Positions 16,316 through 25,589 of a DNA stretch of 64,000 nucleotides are shown here, piece by piece. Below the pieces are notes generated by a model. That model was given only the letters and a program-made list of their open reading frames with translations. It made no database searches and was not told the DNA's origin. The position numbers and the translations under genes were made by a program. Source of the stretch: Flavobacterium sp. W4I14 (GTDB lineage Bacteria > Bacteroidota > Bacteroidia > Sphingobacteriales > Sphingobacteriaceae); NCBI GenBank assembly GCA_030817875.1, contig JAUSZU010000001.1, forward strand, positions 1,922,001 through 1,986,000. The letters run 5' to 3'. Each line of letters opens with the position of its first letter. Position 1 is the stretch's first letter.

Positions 16316-18157
16316 TCAAGCCATGGCCAGTTGATTTTTTACACTATTTTTTTGGCCTTTTAACCATTGTGAAAGCACCAATAATTTCCAGATTTGTGCA
16401 GATCGATTCCATTTTCCGGTTAAATGTTCCTGAATTATTTCCTGTGTTTTTTTTACATTAATACCAGGGATATTTTTAAGTTCTTTATCTGATAGATTAT
16501 CCATCATGTAATCCTTTAATTCGCTTCTGAACCAGGTGGCTAAAGGCATAGTGAAACCTGCTTTTGGTCTATCAAAAAAATCTTTCGGCACATGCTGATA
16601 TAGTAAATCTTTCAAAATCCGTTTTTGATTACCTTTATGATATTTGAAGCTTGTAGGCAATGTGCGTGAAAATTCAATTACGCGATAATCCATTAACGGA
16701 GACCGGGCCTCTAGTGAAAAAGCCATAGACGACCTATCGACTTTGGTATTGATATCACCATTTAGATATGTTTTAATATCAAAATCAGAAACTCGCTCCA
16801 GCAAAGGTTTTAACGGGTTATTTAAAATACCCATCATGCCGTTATCCAAGCGCAAATTTCTTTCTGATAACCATGAATTTTCCATTGTACCTAGCATATT
16901 GGTATATAAACTTTCGATTTTATCGGAAGAAATACCCATTGCTATAAGTTTGTGGCGATATTTTGGAGATAGATGAACCAATGATGCAATTGTTTTTCGA
17001 ACACCTAAAGGAAGATTAAATAAAAAATTAACTTTATTAATCCATCTGTAGCGATGGTACCCCAAGAAAGCCTCATCTCCGGCGTCGCCACTTAAAGCTA
17101 CGGTGACATGATTTTTCGTGTATTTACATAATACTAAAGAAGGGATTGCGCTCGAATCTGCAAAAGGCTCGTCGTAATATCTTGATATATTTTCTATCAA
17201 GTCTATACCTTCGTTGTAGCTACAAGATATAGTATGATGATCAGTACCTAAATGTCTGGCTACTTTTTCGGCATAGCGGCTTTCGTCAAAACCTGATTCA
17301 TTAAACTTTATAGAAAATGTTTTAACCTTATCTACATGTTTTACTGCTAATGCTGCAATCAATGATGAATCTATACCGCCAGATAAAAACACTCCTAATG
17401 GCACATCAGCAAACAACCTTATTTTAACCGCATCATTTAAAAGATCTGACAATTGGTTCTTAGCCTCATCATAAGTGCCTGTAAACAGGTTGCTTGCTGT
17501 ATAATCTAAGTCCCAATATTTCGAAATTTTTAAGTTTCCGCTATGCATATCGAATTTAAAACTGCAACCTGCTTCAAGTTTTTTAACTTCTTTATAAATT
17601 GATTTTGGCTCGGGAATATAACTCCACATTAAAAAATCATGTATTGCTGTTTCGTCTGTTGATAAATTTCTCTCGATATTTATTTGGCTTATCTGACTAG
17701 CAAATTCAAAAGATTGACCTGAATGACAATAGTAAAATGGCTTTTTACCAAGACGGTCTCTAGCGCCAAATAACGCTTTACTAATTGAATCGTAGATGAC
17801 AAAAGCAAACATGCCATTAAAATGCTTAACACAATCAGCGCCATAAGCCAGGTATGCGGCACAAATCACTTCCGTATCTGAAGTCGTGTTAAATGCATAA
17901 TTCTTTCCAATCAGCTCCTGTTTAATATCCTTATAGTTGAAAATTTCCCCATTAAAAACAATTCTTAAATGTTGATAGGCAAAAGGCTGATTTGATCGAG
18001 GATCCAGATCAATAATAGACAACCTATTGTGTCCCAAAGTAATACCATCATAATGTCTAAAGGCCGAAAAATCTGGCCCACGGAAACTTACCCGATCCAA
18101 CTTTTGAGAAATTACCTCATCTGCATACTTGATTGTTGAGCCATAAATTCCACACAT
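16316..18157 (-). CDS. asnB: asparagine synthase-like glutamine amidotransferase
   Basis: A 613-residue two-domain enzyme. Met-Cys2-Gly-Ile starts the class II glutaminase domain, with RLSIIDL and NGEIFNY. The synthetase domain has the PP-loop SGGIDSS at 259-265 and LSGDAGDEAFLGYHRY. Full length and intact motifs indicate an active ATP- and glutamine-dependent amidotransferase. In O-antigen loci of other bacteria (for example WbtH in Francisella and WbpS in Pseudomonas) such paralogues convert uronic acids to uronamides. The presence of a HexNAc dehydrogenase in this locus supports that role over free asparagine synthesis. Asparagine as donor for aminoacyl decoration by the FemAB-like neighbours is an alternative. 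Confidence 0.88.
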   Translation of the reverse strand: MCGIYGSTIKYADEVISQKLDRVSFRGPDFSAFRHYDGITLGHNRLSIIDLDPRSNQPFAYQHLRIVFNGEIFNYKDIKQELIGKNYAFNTTSDTEVICAAYLAYGADCVKHFNGMFAFVIYDSISKALFGARDRLGKKPFYYCHSGQSFEFASQISQINIERNLSTDETAIHDFLMWSYIPEPKSIYKEVKKLEAGCSFKFDMHSGNLKISKYWDLDYTASNLFTGTYDEAKNQLSDLLNDAVKIRLFADVPLGVFLSGGIDSSLIAALAVKHVDKVKTFSIKFNESGFDESRYAEKVARHLGTDHHTISCSYNEGIDLIENISRYYDEPFADSSAIPSLVLCKYTKNHVTVALSGDAGDEAFLGYHRYRWINKVNFLFNLPLGVRKTIASLVHLSPKYRHKLIAMGISSDKIESLYTNMLGTMENSWLSERNLRLDNGMMGILNNPLKPLLERVSDFDIKTYLNGDINTKVDRSSMAFSLEARSPLMDYRVIEFSRTLPTSFKYHKGNQKRILKDLLYQHVPKDFFDRPKAGFTMPLATWFRSELKDYMMDNLSDKELKNIPGINVKKTQEIIQEHLTGKWNRSAQIWKLLVLSQWLKGQKNSVKNQLAMA

Positions 18158-18174
18158 AATTAAAGTTTAAGAAG

Positions 18175-19281
18175 TTAATTTTTAGTATAGGCAGCAGCAT
18201 ATTTTGTTGCTGAAATGCTGATATGATATTTTGATTTAAAAGCGTTTAGGCTATTTTCTTTGATTAATTCTTTATTTTTAAAAAACATCGATGTTTTCAA
18301 TGCTTCATAATAAGATTTAACCGTGTTGTCTACACTCAAAAAGCCGTTAACTCCATGCTCAATCATGTTTTTAATACCACCAACTGGAGTACAGACTGTG
18401 GTGCAGCCAACAGATAAAGCTTCAATTAAGGAAATTGGCATCCCTTCAAAATCACTCGATAAGCAAAAAGCATCCGCTATGCTCAAATAATCTCCAATAT
18501 TATCCTTTGCCCCCAAAAATGTTATCATCTTATCGTTATCAACCATATTTTTTAAATTGCCATATAACAATTCATTCTGAACTTCCCCGATAATCAACAA
18601 TTTACATTTTGGTTTTTCTATTTTATTAAAATATTGAACGGCTTCGATTAATAGTTGTTGATTTTTTTCACTTGAAATTCTGCCAATATGAACCAATAGA
18701 AAAGCATTTGATTGCGACCTGTATTCAGCAAATAAGGTATTGTAATTAGCTGTAATTTTTAAACTATTACGTCCATTTTCTATGATGATGTCATTATTTA
18801 GTCGGTAATAATCATTAAAAGTTTCACTTCCATTTTTAGAAATAGTAACTGGTACAACCCAGTTATTTTTATACAAAACCTTTCTAATGCTTTTTATTGT
18901 ATTATTCGAACACTCTGTATTTGCTGTTGAATGAATGGTATGAAAAAACTTGGCATTATGATTAAATATTCTATATGGTAATGCATATTCGAATGAATTC
19001 GTGTGTGTACTCACTACATCCGGTTTAATTGCATTTAACCATTTGGTAAGTTTCAAAATAACAGATAAACTAAATCCTGTTTTTTTGTTAAATGAGTAAT
19101 AATGAACCCGTTGACTGACATCATTTATGAATGAATTGGAATCTTCGTTCTCAGCTAGTGATATTAGATGAACATCGTTTTGATCACATTTCGCGAGTTC
19201 GTTACATAAATCAACCACAAAACGTTCTGCACCACCCTTTCCCAAAGAAGCAATAATGTGTACTATTTTAATTCTATTCAT
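18175..19281 (-). CDS. family 4 glycosyltransferase
   Basis: A 368-residue GT-B enzyme. The N-terminal acceptor loop is IIASLGKGGAERFVVDLCNEL, a common start in capsule GT4 enzymes. The donor domain has LLVHIGRISSEKNQQLLIEA, LLIIGEV, ITFLGAKDNIGDYL and the EX7E motif in SSDFEGMPISLIEALSVGC. It is soluble or peripheral at the inner membrane. The stop lies 17 bp before the asnB-like start, so it is in the same transcript. The linkage and sugars are unknown. Confidence 0.87.
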   Translation of the reverse strand: MNRIKIVHIIASLGKGGAERFVVDLCNELAKCDQNDVHLISLAENEDSNSFINDVSQRVHYYSFNKKTGFSLSVILKLTKWLNAIKPDVVSTHTNSFEYALPYRIFNHNAKFFHTIHSTANTECSNNTIKSIRKVLYKNNWVVPVTISKNGSETFNDYYRLNNDIIIENGRNSLKITANYNTLFAEYRSQSNAFLLVHIGRISSEKNQQLLIEAVQYFNKIEKPKCKLLIIGEVQNELLYGNLKNMVDNDKMITFLGAKDNIGDYLSIADAFCLSSDFEGMPISLIEALSVGCTTVCTPVGGIKNMIEHGVNGFLSVDNTVKSYYEALKTSMFFKNKELIKENSLNAFKSKYHISISATKYAAAYTKN

Positions 19282-19336
19282 GATGATAAATTGAGTCTAG
19301 CGGCTAATACTCTTACGTAAGAATCGGGCATAAACT

Positions 19337-20311
19337 TTAGGCTCCTTTGAACTTAAGAAACATCTTCACAAAGTTAGATGGCAACATATATACAATTTTC
19401 AAGAGCATATATTTAGGATAGTTTGTGAATGAGTTAGTCTCACTAATTGCTTTATTGATATAGGCGTGCGGTAATTTCTTATCCGAATTACGTAGATAAG
19501 AAGCGTTGCCAAGACTTCTCCAATAATCAGCCATAAAATGTGGCTTTATTACTAACTTAGAATGGGTTAAGTATGCTTTAACATGTGCCAATTCTTTATC
19601 AATTAGCTCAACACTTTTGTTTTCTGCATAATTCATTCTCAGTATTTTATTAAACATTAGTTTAGCATTGTTTCGTTTTACAGAACCATTTGGCCCAACC
19701 CTATAATAATATAACAACTCGTTTATAACATGCACTTTAGCATTTTTACTAATCATCCGAAGCCATAATTCTCCATCTTGCACATAGTAAAACCTAACAT
19801 CGTACAATCCCACTTCCAACAATTTCTCTTTTTTAACGAAGGCACTTCCATGAGGAAAGATTGCATGATGTTTTAACAAACTATCTTTGTGGTCGCTGCA
19901 AGCAGAAAAACTGGTATCCTGATACACAACATTATCGGCTAAATCAATTACATAACAATCAGAACCAATTACGTCTGCCCAACTATTTTCTTTAGCAAAT
20001 TTTAATTGTATTTCTAATCTATTAGGGGCAGAATAGTCATCAGCATCTTGTCGGGCAATATATTTACCTTTCGCCAATAATATTCCGTTGTTTAAGGATT
20101 TAGGGAGTCCTAAGTTTTTTCCATTCTCTATAAATACGATTCTGCTATCTGCTTGTGCAAATCTTTTACAGATCTCTATAGATTGATCTGTTGAACCATC
20201 GTCAATAATTATAAATTCAAAATCTTTATACGTTTGGGTCAAAATTGAGTTAATCGCTTTATCAAGATATTGATCAGAATTATAAACTGACATTAAAACA
20301 GTAACCTCCAT
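19337..20311 (-). CDS. family 2 glycosyltransferase
   Basis: A 324-residue GT-A enzyme. It opens with VTVLMSVYNSDQYLDKAINSILTQ, the nucleotide-binding start of GT2. IIIDDGSTDQSIEI and the metal-binding IARQDADDYS (DxD variant, D-A-D-D) follow, then the acceptor segment HHAIFPHGSAFVKKE and a VQDGELWLRM (ED-type) catalytic region. No transmembrane helix is clear. It would add one sugar with inversion of configuration. It lies between the frameshifted GT4 and another GT4 gene. Confidence 0.87.
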   Translation of the reverse strand: MEVTVLMSVYNSDQYLDKAINSILTQTYKDFEFIIIDDGSTDQSIEICKRFAQADSRIVFIENGKNLGLPKSLNNGILLAKGKYIARQDADDYSAPNRLEIQLKFAKENSWADVIGSDCYVIDLADNVVYQDTSFSACSDHKDSLLKHHAIFPHGSAFVKKEKLLEVGLYDVRFYYVQDGELWLRMISKNAKVHVINELLYYYRVGPNGSVKRNNAKLMFNKILRMNYAENKSVELIDKELAHVKAYLTHSKLVIKPHFMADYWRSLGNASYLRNSDKKLPHAYINKAISETNSFTNYPKYMLLKIVYMLPSNFVKMFLKFKGA

Positions 20312-20332
20312 AATTTGATTGATTTATTGTAG

Positions 20333-21458
20333 TTAAATGGTCGTCTTTAAAAATCGACCATAAAAATTCACTTCAGTAATAATATTTTTAGCGATATCAA
20401 AATTTGCTTTAGACCACGATAAGGCATTTTTACCAAGCATTTTTATCTTCGCTTCATCCTGCAATAAGGTGCTAATTTCATGTCTGATAGCATCATATAT
20501 TTTCTGGATTTGGAACATCGACCATTAAACCATTTATATTATGAGTGATACATTCTCTTATTCCAGGTGCATTCGTCCCAATACTCGGGATACCACAGGA
20601 CATCGCTTCTAGTAAAGCTTTGGGATTTCCTTCAAATACCGATAATATGATGGCACATTTTGCCTGATTGAAATATTTGGGCAAATCGATATTTTCTACT
20701 CTTTCTTCCCAATGAATTGAATTACCGCTATTAGTAGCCTCTTTAACAACATTTCTTAAGGCACCATTACCTATTATTAATGTTTTTAAATCAGAATTTT
20801 TGACAATCTGCACAATAGCTTCGATGTTCTTTACTTTATCCAGGCGGCCAACAAATATTAAATCATAAGTTTTGGGCAATGCTATTGGTTTAAAAACATC
20901 AAGATTTATGTTATTACACATATATAAGATCTTTTTAGGCTTGATATTGTATCGATCAATAATATGATTGCAAGCTTCAGATGAAGTAGTTAAGATAAGA
21001 TTACATAAATGAAAAGCAATCCACTCTTTGACCTTAGTAAGTAAAGGAAGTTTTTTAAAATGAGCTACATAATAACCCATTCTTATAATTAATGGAATAT
21101 TAAAAAAAAACTTTAACCATAAACCGAACCACGCGGCTGGGAATTGATTTGTCTTAGATAAAACAACTTTTCTGAAATGATTACGATAGATAATTAATGA
21201 GCTTAAATTGTAAATAAAATTCTGACAAGAAAAAGGAATGTTTTGAGGTATCCAAGACGGCATTTCTAAAACTTTAAACGCATCATATTTTTCTACATAC
21301 TGCTTATCATTACGCCCGTAGCTATAAATAATCAATCTGAGGTTTAATTTTAAACATAAGCTTTCATAATAATCAAGTTCGCGAGATAGCTGTCCTTGAT
21401 TGTTCCAGATCTCTAAGCTTATATTGGGTGTCATTAACAATAACAAACTATTTTTCAT
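20333..21458 (-). pseudogene. family 4 glycosyltransferase interrupted by a frameshift
   Basis: The first 321 residues form a normal GT4 enzyme up to the donor domain: LIFVGRLDKVKNIEAIVQI, TLIIGNGALRN and the EX7E motif in LSVFEGNPKALLEAMSCGIP. Reading ends abruptly after NGLMVDVPNPE. In the +1 frame the missing end continues at once as KIYDAIRHEISTLLQ...MLGKNALSWSKANFDIAKN, exactly what GT4 enzymes have there. The break is at an A4 run on the minus strand (20500-20503). One base too many, or two too few, would explain it. All catalytic residues precede the break, and the lost C-terminal helices pack across the domains. It could be a true inactivating mutation, a sequencing error, or phase-variable slippage. 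Confidence 0.8.
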
Positions 21459-21502
21459 AAAACAAAATTGAGGTGTTAACAGATATTATATTGTTCTGTG
21501 TT

Positions 21503-22105
21503 TTAATTCGAAATCATTCGTCTTATTGTGAGGAATATAATTTTGAGGTCTACTGATAGATCGTGATGGGTGATGTATCTAAGATTATGGCTAATTTTTT
21601 CTGGGATAATGCGTTGAACATAATAATTTTCAGGATCTTCAGCATTGGCCAAAAGTTCATTTTCATTGAAAAATTCAACGGAGGCCCAGTCGGTTATACC
21701 TGGTTTTACCGATAATACAAATCGTTGGTTATCTGTATATAAATCTACATATTTCCTTACCTCTGGCCGAGGCCCAACCAAACTCATTTCCCCACTTAAA
21801 ACGTTAATCAACTGTGGTAGTTCATCAAGTTTATACTTTCTAAGCCAACGCCCGATTTTTGTAATTCTACTATCGTTATTCCCTATAGTTAAAAGACTAC
21901 CTGTTTTGGTACTGTAATACATTGTTCTAAATTTCAGGAGTTTAAAATCTTTCATATCCCTGCCTACCCTACTTTGTTGAAAAAAAATGGGACCGCTGCT
22001 ATCCAAGGCAATTAATATTGCGATCAAGATCAGCAAGGGAAACAATATGAGTAAGCCCATTGCTGATCCAATGATATCCAAAATTCTTTTTGCGTCCATT
22101 TTCAT
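21503..22105 (-). CDS. initiating phosphoglycosyltransferase, small monotopic type (PglC/WcaJ C-terminal type)
   Basis: A 200-residue membrane enzyme that transfers a sugar-1-phosphate from UDP to undecaprenyl phosphate, the first step of repeat-unit assembly. It has one N-terminal re-entrant hydrophobic segment (LLILFPLLILIAILIAL), then GPIFFQQSRVGRD, LLKFRTMY and the catalytic YKLDELPQL (Asp-Glu dyad), with LVGPRPE near the middle. The size is that of the minimal PglC class, whose usual donor is UDP-diacetylbacillosamine or a similar diamino sugar. The ATG overlaps the stop of the aminotransferase gene upstream (ATGA). This fits a shared pathway in which that enzyme makes the first sugar. 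Confidence 0.92.
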   Translation of the reverse strand: MKMDAKRILDIIGSAMGLLILFPLLILIAILIALDSSGPIFFQQSRVGRDMKDFKLLKFRTMYYSTKTGSLLTIGNNDSRITKIGRWLRKYKLDELPQLINVLSGEMSLVGPRPEVRKYVDLYTDNQRFVLSVKPGITDWASVEFFNENELLANAEDPENYYVQRIIPEKISHNLRYITHHDLSVDLKIIFLTIRRMISN

Positions 22106-23364
22106 ACCGTTACAGTGATTAAAATTTCGTTTTGAAGTGATTCATTCCTTAAATTAAATTGAATATTTACAACACTAATTAAGGAGGTAATGATGAAATT
22201 AATCTCTTCTTGGCTTAACTGGGGATAAATAGGAAGGGATATTTCTGTAGAATAGTTGCGATATGCAACAGGATAATCATTTATATTGTAGCCCAAATTT
22301 TTAAAGACACTGAGCATTGGCATGGGTATGAAATGCACATTTATTGCAATTCCAAGCAAAGCCATATCATCAATTACTTTATCCCTTTGTTCTTCTGTGA
22401 ATCCTTTAACACGAACAGGAAACAAGTGATAACAAGATTCTCGGCTTTCATCAATTAATGGAGGTTCAATAAACCAGTGTTGATCTTTTAACCCTTGAAT
22501 ATAAAGTTCAGCAATTGTTTTCCTTGCCGGCAAAATGGTTTGCCAATATTTTCTAATTTGTGCCAGGCCAATCGCTGCACAAATATCAGGCATGTTAATT
22601 TTCATTCCAGGAAAAGTAACATCGTAACGCCATCCACCACCTTTTGATTTCGCTAATGCATCTTTGTTCTGCCCATTTAGTGTATACATTTTTAGATAGT
22701 TATACTCTTCCTGGGGTATAAACTGTTTTGGCAAGTTTAAACAGATGCAACCACCTTCCGCTGTGGTTATATTTTTTACAGCATGAAAGGAAAATATAGT
22801 AACATCGCTTTTTTTAGCAGCTTGTTGGCCATCGTACCTGCTACCGATAGAATGGGCTGCATCAGAAATTAATAAAATCCTTCCTAATATTGCTTGCTTC
22901 TCGCTATTTGGAACAAATTTCTTGCTAATTGAAGGTGATTTAACAATAGATTTTAATGAATTATAATTACAGGGCCAACCTGCAAAATCTACTGCAATTA
23001 TTGCCTTGGTTTTCGATGTAATGGCCTTCCTCACCTGTTCAGGATCCATGTTAAAATCATCCAAAACGTCAACCATTATAGGCCTGGCACCGCAATGTAT
23101 TACACTCAATGCAGTTGCACAATAGGTATAAGCTGGCACGATTACCTCATCGCCTTGTCCAATGCCGAACCACTTCAACATCAACATGGCTCCCGATGTC
23201 CATGAGTTTACACAAATTGCGGCATCACATCCTGTTAATGTTAAAATCTCCTCTTCAAAATCCTTTACCTTGGGTCCTGTCGTGATCCATTTGTTTTTAA
23301 GTGTATCCAATACTTGATCGATAACCGACTGATCGATATACGGTGGTGAAAATGGGATAATCAT
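22102..23364 (-). CDS. DegT/DnrJ/EryC1 sugar aminotransferase
   Basis: A 420-residue PLP enzyme of the sugar 4-keto aminotransferase family (PglE, ArnB, DesV type). Recognisable parts are the start PFSPPYIDQSVIDQVLDTLKN (split), CVNSWTSGAM (phosphate binding), VDFAGWPCN, LLISDAAHSIGSRYDG (Asp for pyridine N), and FSFHAVKNITTAEGGC, in which the Lys forms the Schiff base. It is about 30-40 residues longer than typical members, with an insertion near KFVPNSEKQAI. It probably aminates the 4-keto sugar made by the CapD-type dehydratase to feed the coupled phosphoglycosyltransferase. Substrate identity is inferred. Confidence 0.9.
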   Translation of the reverse strand: MIIPFSPPYIDQSVIDQVLDTLKNKWITTGPKVKDFEEEILTLTGCDAAICVNSWTSGAMLMLKWFGIGQGDEVIVPAYTYCATALSVIHCGARPIMVDVLDDFNMDPEQVRKAITSKTKAIIAVDFAGWPCNYNSLKSIVKSPSISKKFVPNSEKQAILGRILLISDAAHSIGSRYDGQQAAKKSDVTIFSFHAVKNITTAEGGCICLNLPKQFIPQEEYNYLKMYTLNGQNKDALAKSKGGGWRYDVTFPGMKINMPDICAAIGLAQIRKYWQTILPARKTIAELYIQGLKDQHWFIEPPLIDESRESCYHLFPVRVKGFTEEQRDKVIDDMALLGIAINVHFIPMPMLSVFKNLGYNINDYPVAYRNYSTEISLPIYPQLSQEEINFIITSLISVVNIQFNLRNESLQNEILITVTV

Positions 23365-23467
23365 AGCGCTTATTTTAATTAATAGGTTTAAAATGTTGAA
23401 GGCAGGAAGAATTAATCAACAATTAATTTTGGGACGACAGCAGATAAAAGATGAAGCTGAAAAAGAA

Positions 23468-24688
23468 TTAGGATATCTTTAGTGTATCTTGTTTCTTCGA
23501 TTTGAGATTGTACAGATGCAGTACGCTAAAGTATAAAAACAAGGTAGGGCCACAGCCACTTCCCAAAAGCCATTCATTATGAAATAAAGCATTGATTGAA
23601 ATAGCCAAAAATGATAAGCAAAGGCAGACCAGAAGAGCGTAATCTTTATCTTTTATGTGGTAAAGGGCAATCCAGGTAATTCTGATAATCTTTTGGTATA
23701 TAAGGAAGAGTAAAATCCCTCCTAAAACCAAGCCTAAATAAGTGATGAACATTAAGTAGGAGTTGTGGGAAGTGACCAGGCCACTTTGCCCTATTCTGAA
23801 AACCGGATTACGCGCAGCAACATCGTCCCAAGTTTTACCTTCAAAGATTAAACCAAAAGGATTAGCTGCAAGGATTTTGATGTTTTCTTTCATCAATTCA
23901 TCTCTATTACCGTCTCCTCCCCTTTCATTTTTAGAAAGGATATTTTGTTTTCTTCCAGAGGAAAGATCATTTATTGTTGTTTTAAAACTAAAGGCAAGAA
24001 TGGCAATAAATGCGAAAATTAAAACAACCTTATGTTTATAATATAACACCCAGAAAAGAATAACTGAACAACCAACTGCAACGAATGCCGATCTATTCAT
24101 TCCATATAAAATGACATATATACTCAGTGCCAAAACTAACAATGCTACCACTACCTTCTGTTTGTAAACAGTTACAGCAACAATTGCAAAAGAGCATAAT
24201 GCTGCTACTTGATATCCAAATGAAAAGACATTAGCCGAAATGCCTGATGGGGATTGAATTATTAGCTCACCTCCTTTTAAAATACTGCGTAAGCTATCTA
24301 TTTGCGACGGTAAGTAATGGTTTAATATCATCACAAAGGATGAAAAAGCGAGCAAAGTGTAGAAAATTACGAGTGATTGCTTAAACCGAGTATAGTCTGC
24401 AGCAATTATGTAATTAAAGTAAAGCGCGCAAAAAGTAACAACAATCACTACGACTGTAAAATACTTAATGTCATGATAACCTAAAACATATAGAAAAAAA
24501 GCCGCTATCCAAAGTATAATCACCTCTGATTTATAAACAAATGGCTGTTCTAAAGGTTTTGCTGCTAAAAAAAGCAATGGCAATCCAAATAAAAGTGGGT
24601 TTGGTACTACTTTTATTATAAATATATTAAATGTTAATGTATATAAATACAAAAACATAAATAGTACAATAGCTACTTTCGACATCAT
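23468..24688 (-). CDS. O-antigen/capsule polymerase-like membrane protein (Wzy-like)
   Basis: A 406-residue, very hydrophobic protein with about 10-11 predicted membrane helices. A large periplasmic loop lies near residues 240-300 (including GGDGNRDELMKENIKILAANPFGLIFEGK in separate parts and RIGQSGLVTSHNSYLMF). The His-Asn-Ser-Tyr motif after this loop is typical of Wzy_C/O-antigen ligase-like proteins. In a Wzx/Wzy locus it would join repeat units on the periplasmic side. Sequence conservation in Wzy is poor, so the call rests on topology, loop motif and position beside wzx-type and wzc-type genes. It is the only candidate polymerase in the locus. Confidence 0.78.
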   Translation of the reverse strand: MMSKVAIVLFMFLYLYTLTFNIFIIKVVPNPLLFGLPLLFLAAKPLEQPFVYKSEVIILWIAAFFLYVLGYHDIKYFTVVVIVVTFCALYFNYIIAADYTRFKQSLVIFYTLLAFSSFVMILNHYLPSQIDSLRSILKGGELIIQSPSGISANVFSFGYQVAALCSFAIVAVTVYKQKVVVALLVLALSIYVILYGMNRSAFVAVGCSVILFWVLYYKHKVVLIFAFIAILAFSFKTTINDLSSGRKQNILSKNERGGDGNRDELMKENIKILAANPFGLIFEGKTWDDVAARNPVFRIGQSGLVTSHNSYLMFITYLGLVLGGILLFLIYQKIIRITWIALYHIKDKDYALLVCLCLSFLAISINALFHNEWLLGSGCGPTLFLYFSVLHLYNLKSKKQDTLKIS

Positions 24689-24721
24689 TATAATAAACTG
24701 AAAATTAGATTTTTTAAAAAA

Positions 24722-25585
24722 CTAAAGGAGTTGACTTATGGTATTATAAGCATTCTTAATTTTTAAGTCTCTCATCTCGAATAAGAAATATTGTTTAATA
24801 TATATTCTGAGTAAGATTTTTTTTTGGGATGCTGAACATTTAAAATTTTCAATAAACAGATTAAAATCATTTATCATTTTTCGTTTTCTGACCTTCGGAT
24901 CGATCATACTCCAAACCCCATTTTGATGTATTCTGTAGCAGCTCATTATTTCAGGCATTACGTAGAGCTTTCTACCGCTAGTTGATGTGATATAAAGTTT
25001 TAAAAAATTATCTACTGCCGAAACATTGTCATACCAATGGTTAGCGCCAAAATCTTGAAATTCTTTTGTTGCCCTGAACATTAAAGTGGCAGTACGTGTT
25101 TCTTCTTTTCTTCCCATCAATAAATCATGGAATGTATATTCGAATGGAACAGGATTCGTTGCTACGTAACATGTTTCATCCATTTCATCTATTACTCTAG
25201 AGTAATGACTGCAGGCAACGAAATTTTGATTGTTTCTTAAAAAATCTACCTGTTTTTGAAGTTTATAAGCATCCGTCCAATAATCATCACCATCGCAAAA
25301 AGCAAGATATTTACCTTTTGCATGGTTAAGAACATTTACAAGGTTCTTTGCTGCGCCAGCATTTTTTTCGCCTGATAATATTTTGATTTGATTAGGATGC
25401 TTATTTTGATAGGTTTGGATAATTTGCCTGGTGTTGTCTGTAGAAAAGTCTTCACCGATTAATATTTCAATTGGAAAAACTGTTTTTTGCAACAAAAATC
25501 CTTCAATAGCTTGCGCTATATATTTTTCATGATTATATGTTATACAACAAACACTTACAATTATCTCGTTATCTAAACTTTCCAT
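24722..25585 (-). CDS. family 2 glycosyltransferase
   Basis: A 287-residue GT-A enzyme with VSVCCITYNHEKYIAQAIEGF at the start, ILIGEDFSTDNT, and the metal-binding LAFCDGDDYWTD. This subtype (CITYNHEKYI...DGDDYW) is frequent in Bacteroidota capsule loci. Acceptor-side residues lie around NHWYDNVSAVDNFLKLY. No membrane span is seen. It starts 4 bp after the upstream aminotransferase stop, so it is in the same transcript and possibly translationally coupled. The sugar is unknown. Confidence 0.87.
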   Translation of the reverse strand: MESLDNEIIVSVCCITYNHEKYIAQAIEGFLLQKTVFPIEILIGEDFSTDNTRQIIQTYQNKHPNQIKILSGEKNAGAAKNLVNVLNHAKGKYLAFCDGDDYWTDAYKLQKQVDFLRNNQNFVACSHYSRVIDEMDETCYVATNPVPFEYTFHDLLMGRKEETRTATLMFRATKEFQDFGANHWYDNVSAVDNFLKLYITSTSGRKLYVMPEIMSCYRIHQNGVWSMIDPKVRKRKMINDFNLFIENFKCSASQKKILLRIYIKQYFLFEMRDLKIKNAYNTISQLL

Positions 25586-25589
25586 ATGA

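Noticed and set aside
20333..20518. Separate 61-residue gene after the GT4
   Set aside because: Its sequence is the missing C-terminus of the GT4 just upstream in another frame, and its Met lies within the GT4 coding region.
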